64,000 nt of DNA from Sulfurospirillum sp964466465 (GTDB lineage Bacteria; Campylobacterota; Campylobacteria; Campylobacterales; Sulfurospirillaceae): assembly GCA_964466465.1 (NCBI GenBank), contig CAYXNJ010000006.1, positions 1-64,000 of the forward strand. The letters are read 5' to 3'. Positions 40,895-48,723 of this stretch are shown piece after piece. The position numbers were made by a program, and so were the translations under genes. The notes below the pieces were generated by a model. The model was not told where the DNA came from. It saw only the letters and a list, made by a program, of their open reading frames with translations, and did not search any database. Every line of letters begins with the position of its first letter. Within the stretch, counting starts at the first letter, position 1.

Positions 40895-41583
40895 TACCGT
40901 ACCATTCCTCCACTAATATTGATCACTTCGCCATTCACGTACGTTGCTTTATCGCCTAAAAAGAAGACCACTTCAGCAACCTCTTCAGGCTTGCCTAGGC
41001 GCTTACAGGGGATGAGGTTGGTGATGCTTTTATCCACATTGTGGATCATTTCCGATTCGATCACACCTGGGGCAACCGCATTGACTCTGATATTATAGCG
41101 TGCTACTTCCACACAAAGTGCTTTCGTAAAAGCGATGATGCCTCCTTTGGTGGTTGAGTAGTTGACTTGCCCACCATTGCCCACCAACCCTGAAATGGAA
41201 GAGACATTGACAATGGAGCCTGCTTTTTCTTTGATCATATTTGGCAAAATGTGTTTGGTGACATAAAAAAGGCTGTTAAGATTCGCATCCATCACATCAC
41301 TCCACTCTTCTTGTTCCATAAAGAAAAACAGTTTGTCTTTGGTGATGCCTGCATTATTCACCAACACATTGACGTGTAAAGATTCAAACGCTTGTTTGAC
41401 TTCCTCTTTTTGGGTCAAATCGCACTGAATAATCTCGCCGTTTTGAATCTCTTCCAACAGTGTGAGTGCTTTGTCTTTTTGGCTTCTGTAGTGAATATAA
41501 ACAAAGTAACCCTCTTTAGCAAAGTAGCGCACAATGGCTTCTCCAATGCTCCCCGTAGCACCCGTTACCAGCACTTTTTTCAT
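40894..41583 (-). CDS. 3-oxoacyl-ACP reductase (FabG-like) of the cluster
   Basis: 229-residue classical SDR. Cofactor loop TGATGSIGEAIV (residues 7-18), NNAG (about 79-82), catalytic Ser in NVSSISGL (about 129) and YSTTKGG active site (Tyr about 142, Lys 146), then the C-terminal NISGGMVR of FabG. It reduces the beta-keto group after each condensation. It overlaps the ammonia-lyase gene (ATGA, 4 bp). It is unlike the SDR at 8664-9488, which is longer and has NNGAYG. Confidence 0.92.
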   Translation of the reverse strand: MKKVLVTGATGSIGEAIVRYFAKEGYFVYIHYRSQKDKALTLLEEIQNGEIIQCDLTQKEEVKQAFESLHVNVLVNNAGITKDKLFFFMEQEEWSDVMDANLNSLFYVTKHILPNMIKEKAGSIVNVSSISGLVGNGGQVNYSTTKGGIIAFTKALCVEVARYNIRVNAVAPGVIESEMIHNVDKSITNLIPCKRLGKPEEVAEVVFFLGDKATYVNGEVINISGGMVR

Positions 41584-43100
41584 GCAAGCGCTCCTTGTCG
41601 AAGAATGGTTTGAATTTTTGCGATGTCAACATCCATGCGTCTGTCTTCTAAAAGTGGCTTAGCATGTTCTCTAATTGCGTTGTAGTGTTTGAGTAGGGTT
41701 GGTGAAACGCTCTCTTTACCTCTGATGTCCACTGCTTGCGCCATGCCCATAAAGGCGATGCCAAGCATCAACTCAAGGGGTTCCATCATCTTTTTAAAGT
41801 CCAGTGCCGCTGTGGTTCCCATGCTCACTTTGTCTTGATTGAGTGACTCAGTGGGGCGAGAATGAATGGAGGCGGCAGTAGTGTTTTTGATGACATCGGC
41901 ACTGAGAGAACTAAGTGTGATTTGCATCGCTTTAAAGCCGTGGAAATAGTTTTCACGAGAGAGTTTGAGGTTTTCGCCAAGTCCTCTGTTAAATTTGTGA
42001 TCAACCAGAAGTGCAAACTCTTTATCGAGTAGGTCTGCCAAGTTTGCCGCGCAGATTTTCAGTGTGTCCATCGCGTGAGCGACGTAACCTCCGTAGAAAT
42101 TGCCTGAAGTGTAGATTTTTTGGTTTTTGCCATCGATGAGCGGGTTGTCATTGACCGAGTTGATCTCTTGCTCAACCCATTTTTTAGAAATATCTAAATT
42201 GTCGCGAATCACACCTAACACTTGCGGTGCGCAACGCATGGAGTAGGTGTCTTGGATGTTGAGGTCATTGTCGGCAAAAAACTTGTCATAACGGTCATCA
42301 CGCCCGTGGGTCAGTTTTGAGCCTTCTATTTTAGCTTTGATGTTGGCGGCAACGTGAATTTGCCCACTAAAAGGCTTTGCCTCATGCACAAATGAATCTA
42401 AAGGCGTGGTGTCGCCCAAAAGCACTTCAAACATGCCTGCGACAAAAGACTCCATGCTGGCAAGCAGAACCTCAAAGCGTGCCAAGCACGTGAGGGCAAT
42501 CGCGCTCATAATGGTCGTACCGTTCATAATCGCAAGAGCCTCTTTAGGTTTAAACACATAAGGGGTAATGCCAAGCTTTGCATAGACTTCACTCGTTGGC
42601 ACTATTATGCCTTCATACCACACTTCTCTCTCGCCTGCAATGACCGCGGCGATATAAGAAAGCGGTGTCAAATCGCCACTAGCCCCCACCGAGCCTAAGG
42701 AAGGAATCACAGGGATAATCTCTTTTTCAAGCAAAAGCTCAAGTCGTTGTAACAGTTCATACGAGATGCCAGACTTGCCTTTAGAGAGGGAAATGAGTCT
42801 GCAAATGAGCGCGTAACGTGAGGTTTGAGGACTCAGAGACGCTCCAACGCCACAGCCATGAAAGCGGTAAAGGTTTTGTTGTAAAATGGCGCTTTGCTCA
42901 TACGTGAGGTAGTTTTTTCCACTTGCACCATAGCCAGTCGTGACGCCATAAATGGGTTTGCCTTTTTTGATTTCATTCATCAAAAAGGTGTGGGAGAGTG
43001 AAAAATTTTCTACAAAGTGGGCATCTTGTGAGACACTAACACTGCTAGCTTTGCAGATTTCTTCTAAGTAGATGTAGCGGTCGTCTATCGTTAATGTCAT
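41580..43100 (-). CDS. Aromatic amino acid ammonia lyase (HAL/TAL family)
   Basis: 506 residues. The MIO prosthetic group forms from Ala-Ser-Gly at 140-142 in GSVGASGDLTP. Catalytic Tyr 51 lies in YGVTTGYG. The substrate-selectivity pair reads Phe80-His81 (LYRFHGCGVG) rather than Ser-His of histidine lyases, and no other hut genes are present. The cluster context makes conversion of tyrosine or phenylalanine to coumarate or cinnamate, as starter acid, the likely role. Start at 43100 (ATG overlapping the acyltransferase TGA) is preferred over 43136. Confidence 0.9.
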   Translation of the reverse strand: MTLTIDDRYIYLEEICKASSVSVSQDAHFVENFSLSHTFLMNEIKKGKPIYGVTTGYGASGKNYLTYEQSAILQQNLYRFHGCGVGASLSPQTSRYALICRLISLSKGKSGISYELLQRLELLLEKEIIPVIPSLGSVGASGDLTPLSYIAAVIAGEREVWYEGIIVPTSEVYAKLGITPYVFKPKEALAIMNGTTIMSAIALTCLARFEVLLASMESFVAGMFEVLLGDTTPLDSFVHEAKPFSGQIHVAANIKAKIEGSKLTHGRDDRYDKFFADNDLNIQDTYSMRCAPQVLGVIRDNLDISKKWVEQEINSVNDNPLIDGKNQKIYTSGNFYGGYVAHAMDTLKICAANLADLLDKEFALLVDHKFNRGLGENLKLSRENYFHGFKAMQITLSSLSADVIKNTTAASIHSRPTESLNQDKVSMGTTAALDFKKMMEPLELMLGIAFMGMAQAVDIRGKESVSPTLLKHYNAIREHAKPLLEDRRMDVDIAKIQTILRQGALA

Positions 43101-43957
43101 ATTGTTTCTTTCCAAAAAGGGTATAGGTTGAACCATTGTTCAGGGTGCAAATTTACATGCGTTGCAAAAAAATCGGCATAGGTTTGCATCGCTGTGTGTA
43201 TCTCTGCATCTGCTGGGTTGTTTTTATCCATCATTATTTCGATAAATTCAATGCGGTAATGCTGAGGTTTTTGGTAACTAAAAGCAATGCCCATCAGCGG
43301 TTTTTCGGTTTTATAGGCGATGCTAAAGGGGTTTTTATTAAACTCAGCCTCTTTACCAAAAAAGGTCACGACCTCTTTATGTTTTGCATCCGTAGCTCGG
43401 TCTGCCATCATCGCGACAATCTCGTTGCTAAGAAGTGCGGAGGCAATTTTCATCGTAACATACACGCCACCTTTAGAGAGATCAATGATGCTCAGATGAG
43501 GGTTTTTTCTCTCAAGGTTCTCTTCAATACACTTGATTGTCTCAATGAGTGCTTCTTGCATGACAATGTTAATTTTAAGATCACTAAAGCAGTTGCCTGC
43601 ACTTGCCCAGCCCCCAAAATGCGATAAGAGCAAAATGCCACCACCGTGAAGATGGCGCATGAGCTCTTCTTCATTTTTAATGTCAAATGTGTAGTCTTGT
43701 GGGCTTACTTTAGAAACAAAGCGGTCGCACATGGTAATGGCAAAATGGCGCAAATGCTCAAAATAAACCCAATTGTTAAAAGGCTTGTTGATATGTTGGT
43801 AGTAATCACGAAGGGCAACTTTTACATTGCCAGCTACCAAAAAATAAAAAAAGGTGACAGGATACATGAGGTAATAGATAAAGGTATAGCCAAAAAGCTT
43901 ATAAAAGGTAAAAACGAGTCTGATACTCCAACCGCTTCCGCGCTGTTTCATGCTCAT
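43097..43957 (-). CDS. LpxL-like lipid acyltransferase of the cluster
   Basis: 286 residues, lysophospholipid/lipid A acyltransferase-like. An N-terminal membrane helix (LFGYTFIYYLMYPVTFFYFL) is followed by the catalytic block LLLSHFGGWASAGN (about 105-118). The usual H-x4-(D/E) has Ala at the acidic position, an oddity that may reflect a different mechanism or acyl donor. Expected role: transfer of the aryl-polyene acyl group to a glycosylated or phospholipid anchor. Start 43957 gives a 4-bp overlap with the glycosyltransferase gene; the longer frame to 44032 has no support. Confidence 0.82.
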   Translation of the reverse strand: MSMKQRGSGWSIRLVFTFYKLFGYTFIYYLMYPVTFFYFLVAGNVKVALRDYYQHINKPFNNWVYFEHLRHFAITMCDRFVSKVSPQDYTFDIKNEEELMRHLHGGGILLLSHFGGWASAGNCFSDLKINIVMQEALIETIKCIEENLERKNPHLSIIDLSKGGVYVTMKIASALLSNEIVAMMADRATDAKHKEVVTFFGKEAEFNKNPFSIAYKTEKPLMGIAFSYQKPQHYRIEFIEIMMDKNNPADAEIHTAMQTYADFFATHVNLHPEQWFNLYPFWKETI

Positions 43958-44658
43958 TGGTACCTTTTTTTGAGAAAAGATTTCCATGGCAAGAGCTTGA
44001 CATGCACCATAACAATGGCAGCGGTGTCCCAAAACTTTTTAAAGTGACTCACACGCTCTTCGGGGGTTGGGTAATAGCACTCAATGCTGACTTCTTTGAT
44101 GAGTCGCCCTTTCCATGCGTGTTTGACAAGCACTTCCATCTCCCAGTCAAAGCGCTTGGTTTTGATGATGAGATCTAGGATGGAAGTAGGGTAAAGTCTA
44201 AAGCCAGAGAGTGAATCGGTGATAGTCTGTTCCGTGTCCCAACATGCCCAAAAATTGCTAAACCATCGTCCAAATTTGGAACCATTGGGAACGTTGTTGA
44301 TTTCAAAATTGCGAGCACCAATGATGATTTGATCGTCTCCATCGCAAGCACTACAGATGTTTTCAATCTGAGAAGCCAGATGCTGTCCGTCGCCATCAAG
44401 GCTGATAAAATACGAAAAGCCTCTTTTTTGTGCCTCTTTCGCTCCTGTGATAATCGCTTCGCCCTTGCCTTGGTTGACCTCGTGGCGTAAGATAGTAAGT
44501 TTTTCATGTGCGGAAACAAGCGATGAAACGGGTGTTTGTGAACCATCATCGACGATGATGAGGCTATACCCATGACTGAGGACATCGTTGGCAACATGGG
44601 CAATGGTGAGAGGGTTGTTGTAAGTTGGAACGACTACGACAATATCATCTTTTTTCAT
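43954..44658 (-). CDS. Family 2 glycosyltransferase of the cluster
   Basis: 234 residues, GT-A fold. N-terminal VVVPTYNNPLTIAHV (residues 6-20), then IIVDDGS (about 35-41), and the DxD-like metal site ISLDGDGQHLAS (about 89-100), then DSLSGFRLYP (about 162). No membrane helices are evident at the C-terminus, unlike dolichol-phosphate mannosyl transferases. Likely it glycosylates the lipid anchor to which the polyene is attached. It overlaps the dehydratase gene upstream by 14 bp and the acyltransferase downstream by 4 bp. Confidence 0.88.
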   Translation of the reverse strand: MKKDDIVVVVPTYNNPLTIAHVANDVLSHGYSLIIVDDGSQTPVSSLVSAHEKLTILRHEVNQGKGEAIITGAKEAQKRGFSYFISLDGDGQHLASQIENICSACDGDDQIIIGARNFEINNVPNGSKFGRWFSNFWACWDTEQTITDSLSGFRLYPTSILDLIIKTKRFDWEMEVLVKHAWKGRLIKEVSIECYYPTPEERVSHFKKFWDTAAIVMVHVKLLPWKSFLKKRYQ

Positions 44659-44959
44659 AGGTAAGTTCAGCTACTTTTTGTTCATTTTGGATAACGCGAA
44701 TTTTAAGTGTTTTTTCACTGGTTTGGTACTCAAACCAAAGCACACTTAAAGGAACACTATTTTTTAAGAATTTTGCTTTTGTGATCTTTACAATTTCAAG
44801 ACCTAAAACTTGGGCACTTAGTTCAAGTAAAATAAATCCAGGAACGATAGGATTGTTGGGAAAGTGTGCTTGAAAGATAGGATGCTTTGCGTCACAAAGC
44901 TCTATGCAAAAGCGGTTTTCCTCTTTACATGTAAGCGTATAAAAATCGGTTAAAATCAT
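44645..44959 (-). CDS. FabZ/ApeI-like hotdog dehydratase
   Basis: 104 residues. The hotdog core has HPIFQAHFPNNPIVPGFILL (residues 27-46), in which the catalytic His and the P-G-F turn of FabZ-type dehydratases are conserved. The following helix is ELSAQVLGLEI. It removes water from the 3-hydroxyacyl intermediate, giving the conjugated double bonds when not followed by an enoyl reductase (none is in this cluster). First gene of the minus-strand operon; AAGGA ribosome binding site, minus-strand TATAAT at 44995-45000. Confidence 0.85.
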   Translation of the reverse strand: MILTDFYTLTCKEENRFCIELCDAKHPIFQAHFPNNPIVPGFILLELSAQVLGLEIVKITKAKFLKNSVPLSVLWFEYQTSEKTLKIRVIQNEQKVAELTYEKR

Positions 44960-44994
44960 ACAATCCTTACAAATATTCTTAAATAAACAGCTGT

Positions 44995-45000
44995 ATTATA
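44995..45000 (-). promoter_or_regulatory. -10 element of the minus-strand polyene operon
   Basis: ATTATA on the plus strand (TATAAT on the minus) lies 36 bp before the first codon at 44959. It would drive all genes from 44959 to about 36596 or 35908. Confidence 0.55.
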
Positions 45001-45047
45001 TAAATCTAGCTAAAATAAGAGCTTAAAATAGCGTTTGCTGTTAATAT

Positions 45048-45060
45048 TTCATTTACTTTT
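45048..45060 (+). promoter_or_regulatory. TTCATTTACTTTT element before the methyltransferase gene
   Basis: TTTCATTTACTTT here is identical to 24041-24053 in the response-regulator promoter. TTAA at 45041 and TTTAC at 45052 are 11 bp apart. May be a site for a related OmpR-type regulator. Confidence 0.35.
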
Positions 45061-45082
45061 GTAGAAAATAAGGAATGTTTAA

Positions 45083-46153
45083 ATGAGCCATTTTTTTCAT
45101 AACAATGATAGTGCATCAGCTATAGAGGCACAATACAATGCCCAACGCATCGCTTTTGCACCAATTGTGTTTCAAGTGGCACGCTCTATGCGCGATCTTG
45201 GCATTTTAAAAGCGTTGTATGAACATAAAGAAGGGCTGAGTATTGAAGCGTTAGCAAAAAAGACACACTTAAGTTTATATGGCATCTCAACACTTTTGGA
45301 AACAAGTCTAAGTGCGGACATCGTTAAACAAAAAGATGAGCTTTATTTCATTACCAAAACGGGTTATTTTTTACTGCATGATCCCATGACCATTGCCAAT
45401 ATGAACTACAACCACCATGTCAATTACCAAGGGCTTTTTTCACTCGATGAGGCAATCAAAAGTGGAAAACCAACAGGACTAAAAGTCTTTGGCGAGTGGG
45501 AGACTATTTACCCAGCACTCTCCATCTTACCCGAAAATGCAAAACAGAGCTGGTTTACGTTTGATCATTTTTACTCTGACAGCGCATTTCCCGAAGCAGT
45601 GGAAAAGCTTTTGAGTCTTAAACCTCGTAAAATTTTAGATGTGGGTGGCAATACAGGCAAGTTTTCAATGCTCATGGCAAAGAGCGACAAGGCTTTACAT
45701 GTAACCATCATGGACTTGCCAGAACAGCTAGCCTTAGCGCGTGAAAACATCGAAAAAGAGGGTTTAGAAGAGCAAATTTCGCTTTTGCCTGCCAATGTTT
45801 TAGCCCCAAATCACGTTTTTCCTAAAGGCTTTGACATCATCTGGATGAGTCAGTTTTTAGACTGTTTTAGCAAAGAGGAAATCGTTTCCATTTTAAGCAG
45901 AGCCAAAGAGGCGATGAATGAGCAAACCTTGCTTTGCATCATGGAGCCATTTTGGGACAGGCAACGTTTTGAAACATCGGCATTTTGCATCATCAACACC
46001 TCGCCTTACTTTACCGCGATGGCAAATGGATGCAGTAAGATGTACCACTCCAAAGATTTTATCAAATTGATCGAAATGGCAGGACTCAAAGTCGAAGCGA
46101 TAAGTGATCATTTAGGAGTGTGTCAGAGTATTATAAAAATTAGACGAGCTTAA
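45083..46153 (+). CDS. SAM-dependent O-methyltransferase (O-methyltransferase_2 type)
   Basis: 356 residues. An N-terminal winged-helix dimerisation domain (SIEALAKKTHLSLYGISTLLE, in part; about 50-75) is joined to a Rossmann methyltransferase with the AdoMet loop ILDVGGNTGKFSMLMA (about 190-205), IMDLPEQLALAREN, and DIIWMSQFLDCFSKEE. This is the layout of plant/bacterial O-methyltransferases acting on phenolic or polyketide hydroxyls. In this setting, methylation of the aryl head group is the simplest reading. Divergent from the minus-strand operon; it ends in a 4-bp overlap with the convergent DJ-1-like gene. Confidence 0.85.
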   Translation: MSHFFHNNDSASAIEAQYNAQRIAFAPIVFQVARSMRDLGILKALYEHKEGLSIEALAKKTHLSLYGISTLLETSLSADIVKQKDELYFITKTGYFLLHDPMTIANMNYNHHVNYQGLFSLDEAIKSGKPTGLKVFGEWETIYPALSILPENAKQSWFTFDHFYSDSAFPEAVEKLLSLKPRKILDVGGNTGKFSMLMAKSDKALHVTIMDLPEQLALARENIEKEGLEEQISLLPANVLAPNHVFPKGFDIIWMSQFLDCFSKEEIVSILSRAKEAMNEQTLLCIMEPFWDRQRFETSAFCIINTSPYFTAMANGCSKMYHSKDFIKLIEMAGLKVEAISDHLGVCQSIIKIRRA

Positions 46154-46758
46154 CTGTTTTCCGTCCAGTCAAACTCCATTTGTCTGGCAGTACTGAGGGC
46201 TAAGTCTCGACTGACAAGGCGTTCCACAAGGTGCAAGCTCATGTCGATGCCAGCAGATATACCCGCTGATGTGATAATCTCTCCTTCATCGACCCAGCGC
46301 ATCTGCTCTTTCACGTTAAGGTTTGGAAACATCATGCGAAGGTCTTCTATATCTTCCCAGTGGGTGGTTGCTGATTTGCCCTCCAGCAGTCCCGCTTTGG
46401 CAAGTAAAAAGGCACCCGTGCAAATGGAAGCGGTCAGTTGAGTCTGCTTAGAGGTGGTCGCTATCCAATTTATAACCGAAGCATCTTTTAGCTCTTCGTT
46501 AACAACACCACCAGGAATGAGCAAAACATCGATTTTGGGATGGGTGTCAAAGTCAAAGTCAGGGTCAATTTTCAGTCCTGCACGTGCGCGAACGGGCTCT
46601 TTTGTTTTCCCAATCGTAAAAACTTCAAAAGGCGTCACGGAAGAGAGCAGATTTTGTTTGCCATAAACACGTGAAGCGGTGGTAAACACTTCATAAGGAC
46701 CTGCAAAGTCGAGTACTTCGACATTATCAAATACAAAAATACCAACCGAGTAAGGCAT
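46150..46758 (-). CDS. DJ-1/PfpI-superfamily protein (isonitrile hydratase-like)
   Basis: 202 residues. The N-terminal GIFVFDNVEVLDFAGPYEVF is the signature of the isonitrile hydratase/AraC-N-like branch. The nucleophile elbow is TASICTGAFLLAKAG (Cys about 116) followed by ATTHWE (His). The catalytic Glu is near the N-terminus (about residue 14-20). No DNA-binding domain is attached. True substrate unknown; proteins of this branch range from isonitrile hydratases to glyoxalase- or chaperone-like enzymes. Confidence 0.85.
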   Translation of the reverse strand: MPYSVGIFVFDNVEVLDFAGPYEVFTTASRVYGKQNLLSSVTPFEVFTIGKTKEPVRARAGLKIDPDFDFDTHPKIDVLLIPGGVVNEELKDASVINWIATTSKQTQLTASICTGAFLLAKAGLLEGKSATTHWEDIEDLRMMFPNLNVKEQMRWVDEGEIITSAGISAGIDMSLHLVERLVSRDLALSTARQMEFDWTENS

Positions 46759-46777
46759 AAAATCTTCTCCTTTATCG

Positions 46778-48007
46778 CTATATGTAAATCACAAAATGGT
46801 TTATCTCACCTTCCCGTTTGTACTCCAGTCGCATTCCATGCAAACGAATGACATGCCATGTGATAAACAGTCCAAATCCAAGTCCACGTGCACTTTTTTG
46901 CTTTTTCCCTTCTAAAAAATAAGGCTCAGCATAGCGCTCAAGAGAGAATTCTAATGCAGGAGCATGGTTGGAGATGGTGATGGTATGGAGGTCATTACTC
47001 AAGGTAACGCGGTGGTCATGGGCATAATTGACACCATTGTCCAAAAGGTTTTTAAGCACGACACCAAAAAGTTCAAAATCAACATTGAGCTCAACAGGAG
47101 TCAGTTGACAGGTAATGTTTTCATGTTTGTCATCTAAAATATCGAGCGCATAGTCCACAACATCTTCGATGTGATAGCGTTTGATGTCAAGTTTTAGCTC
47201 ATCGGCACTCAGCTTTTCAATACGTGAAAACTCTTCTAATAGGGCTTCTTGACGCTTAAAAACATTTTGAAGAATACTTGTGTAGGTTGCATCTTCAATC
47301 ATCTCAGCAGCAAGCTTGCCTTTGGTAATAGGCGTTTTAAGTTCGTGCATGATATTGCGCAAAAAGAGTTGTCTTGAATCACGAAGCGATTTTATTTTAA
47401 CAACAGCACTATCAAATTCATTCGCTAACATTGCGATTTCATCTTTTTTACCACTTTTACAGGTAATATCATAATCTCCATTAGCAAAGTGTTTGATTTT
47501 TTCACGCAAGGTTTTAAGGGGAAGGATACTGCGGATAATGCCAATATAAAGGACAATAACAAAGGCAAAGGTCAACAATGGAAAGAGGATTTGTGGAAAG
47601 AGTTCTTTCTCAAACGGAACTTGCAAAACAGTAGGTTTATCATCGCGTCTAAACAAAACTGCATAAATGTGCATGCCATGCGGTACGACATACATACCAA
47701 ATCGCAATTTCTCTTCCATCTGTTTCATTGGAAAAGGTCGCGGAGGTTTAGGTATCTCTAAAATTCGCTCGTATAACTTTGCATCTTCTACGCGTGTAAA
47801 TCCCATCTCCGCTAGTTTTTCATAGTCGAGTTGTTTTGCTAAAGGATCAAATGCAGAACGAACAGCAAGATGTGCATAGTCATTCATGCGTCTTAGAGTA
47901 CTTTCTCGCTCATGGATAGAGAGGGAAAAAAAGATAGCGCCAATGCCTAAAAGTGCCAGCGCAAAGATAAGCGTAATGCGTGTAATGATGGAGTGGTACC
48001 ACCTCAT
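46778..48007 (-). CDS. ArsS-like sensor histidine kinase
   Basis: 409 residues. Membrane helices at about 10-30 and 140-160. The periplasmic region (about 31-139) has a Pro-rich segment EIPKPPRPFP. HAMP-like linker, phospho-His box MHELKTPITKGKL (His about 226), N box LKNLLDNGVNY and G box ARGLGFGLFI. Paralogue of the kinase at 24737-26029 with the same H-box style. Partner of the regulator at 48004-48684, with which it overlaps by 4 bp. Possible signals: acid, metal or redox stress, as for ArsRS of Helicobacter; inference. Confidence 0.92.
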   Translation of the reverse strand: MRWYHSIITRITLIFALALLGIGAIFFSLSIHERESTLRRMNDYAHLAVRSAFDPLAKQLDYEKLAEMGFTRVEDAKLYERILEIPKPPRPFPMKQMEEKLRFGMYVVPHGMHIYAVLFRRDDKPTVLQVPFEKELFPQILFPLLTFAFVIVLYIGIIRSILPLKTLREKIKHFANGDYDITCKSGKKDEIAMLANEFDSAVVKIKSLRDSRQLFLRNIMHELKTPITKGKLAAEMIEDATYTSILQNVFKRQEALLEEFSRIEKLSADELKLDIKRYHIEDVVDYALDILDDKHENITCQLTPVELNVDFELFGVVLKNLLDNGVNYAHDHRVTLSNDLHTITISNHAPALEFSLERYAEPYFLEGKKQKSARGLGFGLFITWHVIRLHGMRLEYKREGEINHFVIYI

Positions 48008-48684
48008 GCTTGAAGCCTATACCCGATACCTCGTACCGAGTGAATCAACTTAGGCTCTTTTGAACTTTCTCCAAGCTTTGTCCGAATACGGCTGATAAGA
48101 ACATCTAAACTCCTGCTTTCATTCTCTTCATTCAGACTCAACGCACTGTTTAAGAGTTCTGTTCGTGAAACAACGCAGTTATTTTTTTTGATAAGATGTG
48201 CGAGAACATCGTATTCTGCAGGTGTTAGCGTCAGTGGAGTGTTGTTAAAGAAAATGGTATGGCTCTCTTCTTTGAGAATGAGTGCGGAATTGGTTGCTTC
48301 TTCATGGGGTGAATTACTTTTTTTGTAGCGTCTAAGCACACTCATAATGCGTGCATAAAGCTCTTTAGGTTCATACGGTTTTGGAAGGTAGTCATCAGCT
48401 CCTAGTTCTAATCCTACAATTTTATCTTCTAAATCACTACGTGCGGAGGAGATAATAATCGGTATATCGCTTTTAGAACGCACCTCTTTGCAAATCTCAA
48501 GTCCGTCCATGCCAGGCAATGAAAGATCTAAAATGAGCAGGTCATATTTTTTAATGCTTAAGGCACTAATGCCAAGGTATGGGTCATCATAATTGGTTAC
48601 GGTGATGTTATAGCGTTTTAAAAAATTGCATAAAATTTCTGCTAGTTCGACATCATCCTCGATCATTAAAAGATTGGGTTGCAT
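48004..48684 (-). CDS. ArsR/OmpR-type response regulator
   Basis: 226 residues. Receiver: acidic pair MIEDD, phospho-Asp in LLILDLSLPGMDG (about residue 54), ISSARSD, and KPYEP. Winged helix from about 130, with RSLDVLISRIRTKLGES as recognition region and RGIGYRLQA at the end. Shares long stretches with the regulator at 24073-24744 (IIISSARSD, GADD.LPKPY). First gene of its two-gene operon; the leader upstream (48685-48723) is short. Confidence 0.93.
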   Translation of the reverse strand: MQPNLLMIEDDVELAEILCNFLKRYNITVTNYDDPYLGISALSIKKYDLLILDLSLPGMDGLEICKEVRSKSDIPIIISSARSDLEDKIVGLELGADDYLPKPYEPKELYARIMSVLRRYKKSNSPHEEATNSALILKEESHTIFFNNTPLTLTPAEYDVLAHLIKKNNCVVSRTELLNSALSLNEENESRSLDVLISRIRTKLGESSKEPKLIHSVRGIGYRLQA

Positions 48685-48723
48685 AGGGGGTGTCCTTAGA
48701 ATTTGTCAGAAATAATGATACAC

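Noticed and set aside
41580..43100. Histidine utilisation (hutH) rather than an aromatic ammonia lyase
   Set aside because: No hutU, hutI or hutG nearby, selectivity residues are Phe-His, and all neighbours belong to a polyene pathway. Not fully excluded without an assay.
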